From assembly GCA_003427395.1 (NCBI GenBank), contig BFEA01000038.1:1997759-2023823 (forward strand): a stretch of 26,065 bases of DNA. The letters are read 5' to 3'. Position numbers and translations under genes: made by a program. Below the pieces are notes generated by a model. The model had not been told where the DNA came from, ran no database searches, and was given only the letters and a program-made list of their open reading frames with translations. Source of the stretch: Chara braunii. Taxonomy: Eukaryota; Streptophyta; Charophyceae; Charales; Characeae. This document shows positions 19,442 to 26,065 of this stretch, one piece after another; the stretch's first letter is position 1, and each line of letters starts with the position of its first letter.

Positions 19442-19631
19442 GATGCACGTGAGGTGTCTAAGGGCTATGACTGAGAAAGTTGTGTGAGTGAAGTTTGCGA
19501 TGATGAGATGAATCCTTAAAGCGGGAGTGGAAGACTGCCAAAAGAAATAAAGAAAACGATCGTGCCGACTACGGAAGATTACGACATGCTACGTGAGAAA
19601 GAAGATGAGCACTAAAAGAAAAGCAAGTTCA

Positions 19632-19729
19632 GAGAGAAGAAACCTAGCACAGAGAGAAAGAAACCTAGCGCAAAGAGAGATGGTTAGTGTAGAGAAAGAA
19701 ACCTAGCGCAAAGGGAGATGGCTAGCGCG
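19632..19729 (-). repeat. 38-bp tandem repeat
   Basis: Two full units (19654-19691, 19692-19729) share GAGAAAGAAACCTAGCGCAA, with a partial third unit before them. On the minus strand it lies between the TATA box at 19919 and the ORF at 19441, so it may be in a 5' leader. Confidence 0.88.
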
Positions 19730-19918
19730 GAGAGTGAGGACGAACACTTGAGGGAGAGGCGAACGCAGAGAAGAAAGATGAGCGCAAAGAAGGAAGGTGT
19801 GCTCAGAGAAGTACGAACGTTGTGAGAGAGGTGAAGAATCAGTTAACTCAAAAATGGTAGTGCGAAAATCGCCTCGCGCCGCAATGGAAATGAGCGAGAG
19901 CATATTGGGTTGCACTGT

Positions 19919-19925
19919 TTTTATA
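19919..19925 (-). promoter_or_regulatory. Candidate TATA box (minus strand)
   Basis: TATAAAA on the minus strand in the context GATATAAAAACAGTGC, followed downstream by a pyrimidine-rich leader. It would serve the minus-strand ORF at 19133-19441. It is judged on motif and position only. Confidence 0.4.
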
Positions 19926-20433
19926 TCGAAACTTCTCGTTCCGACCCAGCGGGGACGCTGGGTGGGGGTTTGGTATTATGTCGGAGGGCACGGTGTCCCG
20001 GCCCTCCTATGTACCAAGTCCCTACATAGTACCCGTTTCCCTGCTCTGGTACCTGGATCGTTTCTCGGCGTGGACAGGTCCCGGTGGCGTAGCTCTCAGC
20101 AAAAGGGGTGCGCCACAGGACTTCCATTGGTCCACGTAGGCTCGGCGCCCTGCTGTACAGCAGAGAACAACCGGCCTGTGGCCGTGGTAGCCGCCGGGTT
20201 CGCCCTGGGACGCGGAAGTGGGAAGGCTGTCCCAGTCTTTTCAACTGCGCGCCAAGCAGCCCTCTACAGAGTTTTGGGTTAGGTGCACGAAATAGAGGTC
20301 GCTGATTAAAAGGGAAAAGAGAAAAAGAGGAAATGAAGCGCCGAATTTGAACTCGTTTTAGTTTGGGGAAAATCCAGTGGCCTCGGGCTACTGTGATGTT
20401 ACGATTCCCTTTCCATTTTTGGTTTACTGATTG

Positions 20434-20434
<1 letters not shown>

Positions 20435-20470
<36 letters not shown>
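20435..20470 (+). repeat. (ATT)n microsatellite
   Basis: About 11 ATT units, continuing as imperfect ATT/ACT to 20490. A shorter ATT-rich run occurs at 20827-20857. Each is followed by a TTTTCAG word, reminiscent of fungal 3' splice sites. Confidence 0.9.
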
Positions 20471-20475
<5 letters not shown>

Positions 20476-20504
20476 CTATTATTACTAATTTTTTCTATTT
20501 TCAG

Positions 20505-21120
20505 TTTTCCGCCTCTTGGCCTGTCTTTTCATAGGGGGGCTAACGGTTCGGGCGTCGAGTTCGGGCGATGGTGTTGTGGCCTAAGCAGGCCCAACCCTTC
20601 GAATATCATCTGTACCGGGTCTACGCGTCTCGGCTCCACGCGGTAGGACCCCAGTAGCTGTACTGCAGGGCAGATACAGTGGGCTTAAAAATGAAAGTGT
20701 GAAAAGGAAAGAAAAAGAGGTAAGGATGAAAATCGGGTTTCGGGCTTGTGCGTGGACTTGCACCGCTATCCAGGCGAAGCGGTGGAATGAAAAAAACTTG
20801 AAGCACCGTCCTTTCTTTCTACATTTTTTTATTATTTATTATTATTATCATTATTACTTTACCGGTTTTCAGGCGCGGCTTTTCTTTCCCTTTTGTCGTT
20901 TCGCGGAAAGGCCAATAGTCCGAATTTGGAGTTGCAGTCCGAGTTGGCCCTCTTATATTGTCTGGGAATGAGCGTCGACCGTGCCGCGCGGTTGGACCCC
21001 AAAAGAAGGGCGACCCGCGGCCGCATTGGCAGGAGGAATATCACCCCCTGCAGTGGGTCATAAACCCCCTCCTTGCCATCGGACATGGGTACCCATCAGG
21101 GGTAGCGTTCTGGTGTTTTT
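20505..21120. other. Two weakly related GC-rich blocks
   Basis: Blocks beginning at about 20505 and about 20870 each follow an ATT-rich stretch and TTTTCAG. They share an order of words ending in CACGCGGTAGGACCCC and CGCGCGGTTGGACCCC and then CTGCAG. They may be a diverged duplication. No coding function is seen. Confidence 0.35.
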
Positions 21121-21374
21121 AATAGAAAGGAAATAGGTGGTCGGTATCCCATTATGGGACCGCCTCATCGCCGTTGTTGGTCAGTAGTAGCGTCGCGGAG
21201 TCCGGAAGGTGACAGTAGCAAGAGGTCTAGTCTGTACTACGACCGTTCAGCTACGAATTCTGACTCTTCAAAAAGAAATTTGTTTGAGAATATTTGTATT
21301 TTATTTTTTTTATACACTTTAAATTATTATTTGAATTTTCTTCAACACGCCGGGATCGCAGCTCTTCTAAGTTC

Positions 21375-21381
21375 TATAAAA
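21375..21381 (+). promoter_or_regulatory. Candidate TATA box
   Basis: TATAAAA in the context TTCTATAAAAGAGGGAGCCC, at the junction of AT-rich DNA upstream and GC-rich DNA downstream, about 310 bp before the ORF start at 21686. Confidence 0.5.
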
Positions 21382-21685
21382 GAGGGAGCCCTTGGGTCTC
21401 CCGGCAAGCGAGTGAGGCTGTCGTGTTGCGAGTAGGGTGGTGGTGGCTCGCTGAGGTCCTCTGTTCCTGACGGATCTGAGTCTGGTTAGCCATCACCCGC
21501 TCACAGGTTATGAGTGTGGGCGGAGCGCTAGTGCTGGCTATCTGGCGGCCAGTAAAAGGGCATTTGCTGGCTACCTCGTTGTGCCGGCGCAGCTAGCTTG
21601 AGACCAAGAAGTCAGGAGTAGTGGGTGTCTCTGCGAGCCGAGTTCCTATTCCTGGAGACAAGTTTGTCTATTCTGAGCGAAAACC

Positions 21686-22204
21686 ATGGCGTTGCACGGG
21701 TATAGACCCGGGTACTGGTATCACCAGGCCCGCTGGAAGCCTGTGTCCGGGGAAGGGCCCTATATTAGCGTCATACTCAATTATGACGGTGGAGATGAGC
21801 TGGTAATAAAGATCAACGTGGAGGGAGCAAGAGAGGGAGAGATGCGGACTAACCCGAAGTTGCAGGACGCGATTTCGGAGGCGAGAGACCGGGCTGAGAG
21901 ACGCTGTAGACGGGACGGAGTGACGGCAAGGCTACGGATAACTGTGGCCTATCACGAGACTGAGACCTTAATGGACACAGCAGACCTGGAACAGGTCCAC
22001 CAGGACAGAGGCTCAGGAGGGGAAAGTGAGATGAGTGATGCGGATCGGGAGAGGGATCTCAGGTCCTGGAACAGACCAGGAAAGATCCAGAGGCATCACC
22101 GAGCGGCAGACCCAGTGGAAGGACCCGAAGCCAGCTCTCGACAACTGGCGCCGAGGGGCCGCGGGATGGGAGAGAAGCAAAACAGGGGGAAAGGACGCGT
22201 GTGA
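21686..22204 (+). CDS. Hypothetical protein, 172 aa
   Basis: The start ATG has a near-ideal eukaryotic context (AAACCATGGC) and lies downstream of a TATAAAA at 21375. Residues 1-100 look folded: MALHGYRPGYWYHQARWKP, then alternating hydrophobic strands (YISVILNY, LVIKINV), a charged helix (ISEARDRAERRCRRDG) and a final strand (LRITVAY). Residues 105-172 are acidic then basic and disordered, ending in KQNRGKGRV. There is no signal peptide or membrane segment. The family is not recognised. It could be a Gag-like ORF of a retroelement or a lineage-specific gene. It is the best intact ORF candidate in the right half. Confidence 0.5.
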   Translation: MALHGYRPGYWYHQARWKPVSGEGPYISVILNYDGGDELVIKINVEGAREGEMRTNPKLQDAISEARDRAERRCRRDGVTARLRITVAYHETETLMDTADLEQVHQDRGSGGESEMSDADRERDLRSWNRPGKIQRHHRAADPVEGPEASSRQLAPRGRGMGEKQNRGKGRV

Positions 22205-22281
22205 GGGGAGTTCACTACAGCGGAGAGGTTGAGGCAAGGACGTGCGGCTCGTGGTACACACGACGTGTGTCATGCGAGAGT

Positions 22282-22299
22282 GAGAGAGAGAGAGAGAGA
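22282..22299 (+). repeat. (GA)9 microsatellite
   Basis: An uninterrupted GA dinucleotide run just downstream of the 172-aa ORF. Confidence 0.9.
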
Positions 22300-22329
22300 A
22301 GGTCAACGCGTGAAAAGGGAAGAGAGACG

Positions 22330-22341
22330 GTTGACGTCAAC
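22330..22341. promoter_or_regulatory. 12-bp palindrome containing a CRE-like site
   Basis: GTTGACGTCAAC is perfectly palindromic and contains TGACGTCA, the consensus for CREB/ATF-type bZIP factors. No gene start is close by, so function is unproven. Confidence 0.3.
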
Positions 22342-23345
22342 ACTGCAGGCTATGTACAAGAATGAGGAGTGAGCTTACCGCGTTTTCGCTAGGGAGGTAG
22401 CTTTGGATTGATCAAGACATGAAAATGTGACATGTGTACTCAGCCAACGCGTGGTACACTCGTGCGGGAGGGAAAGGAGTTTTGGCGAGATGCGCGAGTG
22501 ATTAGGCAGCGGGAGAAGGGGAAGCGCTCTTGGAGTGCATGACGAGCAGGCAAAACTACGGGTCTTCGGGCTATGACGAGGAGGCTAGTGAGCCGTCAAG
22601 CAAAGTTTGGGCGCTTGTCTTTCAAGAATCCGGTTGCGAGTTTCTGACTGAAGCCTTGAGCAGTTTTTCGCGCGCTGTTTGCTCCCTCCTGACTCTCTCG
22701 CGTTGCCGGGAGTATGTGAGAGAACTACGGTTGATATGCCTTAGCTGTTTAACTGGCGGGAATAGTATTGGTGGCATGCCACGTTGGGTATGGAAACAAC
22801 AGGGTCTAATGTGGTGATTCACTCGAGTACCGGCAAAAGGATTATTCGTGCTGTAGCGCGGAGAAGAGATGTGAGGAGGGGTCTGCGTGTATGCTCTAGT
22901 TTTGTCAAATGAACAAAGGTCATTACCGCTGCTTCTTTGATGAGTGGACGGTTGGAGAAACCAACGTGCGCGCTTCATACGGCGTATGCAGACTCAGCGT
23001 GAGAAGGGGGTGACAACCAAGAGTCATCCGTGTGTTTTCTCTATAACTGTCTCGGCCAAGACTTCAAATAAGATGTTGACTCTTGCGGGACACGATTTCC
23101 TTTCCGCTTTCACTAATTTTAGTCCCCCTCGTAATTCAGGTAGTCAGTGCAACTGATCGTCATTTATTGATCATGTTTGCAGCGTAATGAAGAAATAAGC
23201 TCACAAGAAGATCGTGTGAGAGTATGAACAAGGGGGTAGCCTCGGTCCGTAACAATGATTCAAACATACCTATCACTGAAGTGATTCAACGTAAGGGAGG
23301 TAGGTTCGAGACATTGGTGAGTTTGAGATTGAGTATTTCTGGGTC

Positions 23346-23376
<31 letters not shown>

Positions 23377-23560
23377 TGACTAGGTGCTGCCGGGTTTGGC
23401 GTGTAGCTTATACTGAGTGGGATAGGTGACCTCTTGGCGAGATTAAAGAGACTTGCTGCCCCTGTAATCAAGAGCTAATGCCCCGCAAAGTAGAGTTTAC
23501 AAATACAGAAAGGACTCGAACTTTTTTTTTTTCTGTTTCGTTTCATCTGTGTGTGACAGC
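22342..23560. other. Unannotated stretch, no recognised feature
   Basis: It contains overlapping short frames on both strands around 22530-22980 with no recognisable family. There is a T run at 23346-23373 and another at about 23521-23532. Confidence 0.5.
23346..23373 (+). repeat. Poly(T) tract, 28 T
   Basis: A homopolymer run. It could be the poly(A) tail of a minus-strand retroposed sequence to its right, but no such sequence was recognised. Confidence 0.9.
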
Positions 23561-23564
23561 ACAG

Positions 23565-23735
23565 TGCTGATTGTGTTGAGTGGCATTGCTGCGTGATTAC
23601 ACTGTGTGACTACGCCGTGCGATCACATAGAGTGACCGCACTGCGTGGCTGTACTGTGTAACTACATTGTCGTATGAATGCACTGTGTGACTAAGCCATG
23701 CGATTACGTAGTGTGACTGCACTACGCGGCTATAC
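23565..23735 (+). repeat. Degenerate ~15-bp minisatellite with 81-bp higher order
   Basis: Units like ACTGTGTGACTAC, GCCGTGCGATCAC, ATAGAGTGACCGC and ACTGCGTGGCTGT follow each other. The block from 23601 recurs from 23682, an 81-bp offset, with the same order of variant units. It stops three bases before the LTR start at 23739. Confidence 0.88.
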
Positions 23736-23745
23736 CGTTGTCGGA

Positions 23746-23771
23746 CCAAATACCCTTACAAGGGTATTTGG
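23746..23771. repeat. 12-bp perfect inverted repeat at LTR start
   Basis: CCAAATACCCTT (23746-23757), 2-base spacer, AAGGGTATTTGG (23760-23771). It begins seven bases inside the proposed LTR. Confidence 0.95.
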
Positions 23772-23976
23772 CCATGTTTTTACATTCGGCACGCCGACCG
23801 CATCAACCGCCATGATGGAGTTGGTATGAACTTAGAAGTGTACGTGTTTCCACGCGACACTTTGATAACAATTTCCTTCGTCGTTGAAGCCGGTGGCAAA
23901 TCGGTGAGAAAATTTCGAAAAGTATACGCGTGCATTGTTATGACGCGCACTGTGATGATTAGGATCAGTAGTAATA

Positions 23977-24001
23977 CCCCTCGACAGAAGAAGTCGAGGG
24001 G
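23977..24001. repeat. 9-bp stem, 7-base loop hairpin
   Basis: CCCCTCGAC (23977-23985) pairs with GTCGAGGGG (23993-24001). It lies inside the proposed LTR. It resembles a terminator stem but has no U-tract, and a bacterial terminator is not expected here. Confidence 0.9.
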
Positions 24002-24472
24002 TCAGTTGGGGTAATCTTGTGTCAGATAAATCTGCGACACGCACTGAGAATTGGTTTGGTACCTGTCTGTCTACCGGTACCAGATGTTTAAAATTTTCAG
24101 CTTTCGTCTTCCCCTACTCGGCCTCCGAGTCGAGTACCCGCCGCATCTACCTCTACGTGGTGTGGTACCGACCTACTTGCTACTTGAGTGTTGTCCGTCG
24201 CTCTCAAGGTGTAGCGGACCTCTTTTTCCGCCACTTAAGTGTTTCCCCGCCTCGACCCTCAATGTCGCGGCCACGGCTAAGTACCGGCCTTCGGACCTTC
24301 CAACCAACCACTCGCTCTTGCTGGTCACACGCGCACTTAAAGTGACAAACACTTAGGCAGGCATGCCGGCCGGCAAGCGTGAGCGAACGCAGACTTAGGA
24401 ACAGGCTCAGGCCACTAGGCGGACTGAGCCCCACCTCGACATATACCCGAGTTGCTCCTTTTGTAACTGAAG

Positions 24473-24561
24473 TAGGAGCTAGCTTAGTGGGTTTTCAATG
24501 TGGATTGTGGATCAGGTGACTCGGGGATCGAATCCCTCTGACCCCGAGCTGGTTCCTTTTT
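24473..24561 (+). ncRNA. tRNA-like segment with A box, B box and T5 (degenerate)
   Basis: TAGCTTAGTGG (24480-24490) matches the RNA polymerase III A box, and GGATCGAATCC (24525-24535) matches the B box (GGTTCRANNCC) with one change. They are 45 bp apart, the spacing of an intron-less tRNA. If folded as a tRNA, the anticodon loop would be TTGTGGA with GTG (His). A TTTTT at 24557-24561 could terminate Pol III. The acceptor stem does not pair and the anticodon stem is poor, so it is a decayed tRNA or SINE head, or coincidence. It lies inside the proposed LTR. Confidence 0.4.
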
Positions 24562-24689
24562 GCAAGGAGCTCATCTTTAGCCCCGCATTCGGCCGACGGG
24601 GGCTTGAACCCGTGACCTCAGCATCGGGATTAGTTATAGTTAGTTAGTAAGTTTAGGTTTGAGTCCCTGCTTCACGAGGAACCGACAGT

Positions 24690-24707
24690 TGGCATCACGG
24701 GCAGGAC
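24690..24707 (+). promoter_or_regulatory. Candidate primer-binding site
   Basis: TGGCATCACGGGCAGGAC follows the proposed LTR end (CCGACA) by two bases. TGG would pair with the CCA end of a tRNA primer. The primer tRNA was not identified. Confidence 0.5.
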
Positions 24708-24938
24708 AGTGAGATTCAATTTTTGTTTATTTTTCTATCGACCTTTAATGCTTTTGTTTTATCTTTTTTTTTCCTTTTAAAATAGATAAGTTTACTCCCA
24801 ATGAATCTAGCCTACTGTCGAATGTAGATTCGGTCAGGCTACGACTAATCAACTTCACCCCGGTCAAAATCATGACATCAGGGATCACTACCGCGGAGCC
24901 GAGAGGAGATGGCTGCCGTGAGGGATGGAGAGGAGATG

Positions 24939-25034
24939 GTACGCGGGGAGCAGAGGAGAATAGTGCGCGGGGAGCAGAGGAGAATAGCGCGCGGAGAGAG
25001 GAGGAGAATAGCACGTAGGAAGCAACGGAAAAGG
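24939..25034 (+). repeat. 24-bp minisatellite
   Basis: Units at 24939, 24963 and 24987, of the form GNRCGCGGGGAGCAGAGGAG followed by AATA, with degraded copies on each side (24915 and 25011). The 24-bp period keeps the reading frame, so a plus frame here repeats an RGEQRRI-type octapeptide. Confidence 0.92.
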
Positions 25035-25149
25035 TGCGCGGAGAAGAAAAAAATAAAAATAAAAAAGGGTGGCCGCGCAGAGAAAGGTAGAACGTGTTGG
25101 AAAGCTGGTAGGAGAAGTAGTGGGAGAAGCGGTGAAAAGGGGAGAAGGA

Positions 25150-25193
25150 GGAGAAGAAGAAGAAGAAGAAGAAGAAGAAGAAGAAGAAGAAGA
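25150..25193 (+). repeat. (GAA)n microsatellite in a purine tract
   Basis: About 14 GAA units inside a largely purine stretch from 25120 to 25245. Pure GAA purine tracts can form triplex (H-DNA). The long basic or leucine-rich frames across it are artefacts of the repeat. Confidence 0.95.
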
Positions 25194-25542
25194 AAAAGAA
25201 AAAAAAAAGAAGGAGGAGGAGGAAGTAGGAGAAGAGAGAAGAGGGGTCGAAGTTGCGGTCTCACCTACGACAAGATCGTGAGGGCGGATCCATCATCCGC
25301 CCAGCTCGTTGGAAGGTGCACTTGCGCCCGTTGTGTCCTCCATGGCCGGATCTGGATGCACTGAACAGATTGTCTGCGTTGCAGAACGAGGGGCATCCGG
25401 CTGTTGACGGCAACGACTATGACAACGACGACGATAATGTGGAAGGAGAAAGATAACAGGTAGGACTCTTATCTTGCGGCCTACCTATTGACACTTCTCT
25501 ATGGATACCACTAGAGCACGGCAATATACACTACTATTACGT

Positions 25543-25544
<2 letters not shown>

Positions 25545-25622
<78 letters not shown>
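25545..25622 (+). repeat. (GT)39 microsatellite
   Basis: About 39 uninterrupted GT units. The exact length in an assembly is unreliable. Confidence 0.97.
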
Positions 25623-25625
<3 letters not shown>

Positions 25626-26065
25626 ATTGTGTGTATGGGTATGGGAGTCTGTATCACGCGACTGATTACACACAGTCTCCACGGAGGATGAGCAAATTTA
25701 ATGAATCTACCATTATAACATGAAAGTCTACACTACTTCGCGCCTACGTGTATGTGCATGCGTGCGAATCTCAAATGCGCAGCGAATCTCATATTACTTC
25801 AATCGATGGGACGAGCAATAGCGGACGAATCTACTGCGAGAGCATCTAGATATACGCTGCGACACTTATTTCTGTATATGTGTGTATATGGGTGTGTGTG
25901 TATGTGTGTGTACGTGAGTGTGTGTGTGTGTATGCGCGTGTACTGATCACGCGACGGACAACTTGGCTACTTTCGTCTATAGGACGAGCAAAAAAAACGG
26001 ATGAATCTACAACTACAACGCGGAAACATACATCAGTACACGTGTATGTGTGTCTGTGTATGAAT
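25623..26065 (+). repeat. Satellite-like repeat, three diverged copies
   Basis: A recurring order is seen: a GT-rich run, ATCACGCGAC, GAYGAGCAAWA, GAATCTAC, then a GTGTATGTG stretch. The GAYGAGCAA word is at about 25687, 25810 and 25983 (spacing about 123 and 173). GAATCTAC follows each by 6-10 bases. The third copy runs to the window end. Confidence 0.75.

Larger units (their letters stand above)
23739..24687 (+). mobile_element. Candidate LTR (949 bp)
   Basis: It starts TGTCGG (23739-23744) and ends CCGACA (24682-24687), a perfect 6-bp terminal inverted repeat with the canonical TG...CA. A strong hairpin sits right at the 5' end, a feature I recall in fungal gypsy LTRs. Two bases after its end, TGGCATCACGGGC looks like a primer-binding site, which would make this a 5' LTR with the element continuing right. 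The partner LTR would be outside the window. No identical LTR was seen here. A weak B-box-like word on the minus strand lies at 24600-24610. Confidence 0.62.
24708..26065 (+). mobile_element. Presumed internal region of the LTR element (runs off window)
   Basis: Right of the putative primer-binding site, no gag or pol domain is recognisable within the window. A short open stretch around 24785-25013 reads TPNESSLLSNVDSVRLRLIN and continues into the 24-bp repeat before a stop. The rest is simple repeats. Either the coding part lies further right, or this is a non-autonomous element or unrelated DNA. Confidence 0.3.

Noticed and set aside
19797-20282. 161-codon plus ORF
   Set aside because: It runs through the minus-strand TATA region and GC-rich DNA with overlapping frames on both strands; no motif and no start support.
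22622-22978. 118-codon minus ORF and overlapping plus ORF
   Set aside because: Both are open by chance in moderately GC-rich DNA, and neither has recognisable features.
23977-24001. Rho-independent terminator
   Set aside because: There is no T run after the stem, and the context is eukaryotic.
24878-25364. Long arginine-rich plus ORF and leucine-rich minus ORF
   Set aside because: They are translations of the 24-bp minisatellite and GAA purine tract; low complexity explains both.

Overview
The window looks like repeat-rich nuclear DNA of a eukaryote, most likely a fungus. The best clue is the Ty3/gypsy polymerase at 11.65-16.87 kb. Its reverse transcriptase, RNase H, integrase and GPY/F motifs resemble fungal, especially basidiomycete, gypsy elements from memory; no search was run, so the phylum is an inference. 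No intact housekeeping gene, rRNA or confident tRNA was found. Nearly everything recognisable is a transposable element, a relic of one, or a simple or tandem repeat.

The contig is chimeric. Two perfect 38-bp Nextera mate-pair junction adapters sit at 36-73 and 4619-4656. Bases 1-35 are identical to 14388-14422, inside the gypsy reverse transcriptase. The blocks 1-35, 74-4618 and 4657-26065 should therefore not be assumed contiguous in the genome.

Block 74-4618 is AT-rich. It holds a decayed, 5'-truncated LINE on the minus strand (about 236-3600), interrupted at 1595-1898 by a short mobile element. That insert belongs to a family of small elements, apparently undescribed as far as I can tell. 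They share an AT-rich core of about 95 bp (four copies: 1666, 3861, 4030 and, inverted, 4178). Each is associated with a GC-rich cluster of small palindromes whose motif differs between loci (CGTACGCG, GTTCGCGC, TCCGGAC). Three loci share a GTGCTAC(CC) end. This is the most interesting material in the window.

Block 4657-11640 is largely unrecognised: a GC-rich pyrimidine-biased stretch, then minus-strand open frames (7195-8266 and 10870-11258) that may be exons or relics of an unknown gene. 11650-16868 is a 5'-truncated gypsy element with partial gag, protease, RT, RNase H, integrase and GPY/F module, all disabled by stops and frame breaks. A possible 3' LTR and a series of degenerate minisatellites follow to 18.7 kb.

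From 19.1 to 22.2 kb two small ORFs (102 aa minus, 172 aa plus) diverge from TATA-bearing upstream regions, with repeats between. At 23739-24687 there is a good candidate LTR (TGTCGG...CCGACA, hairpin at its start, primer-binding-site-like TTGGCATCACGGGC just after). It starts three bases after a degenerate minisatellite and contains a tRNA-like segment. The presumed internal region runs off the window end and is filled with minisatellite, GAA and GT tracts and a satellite-like repeat.
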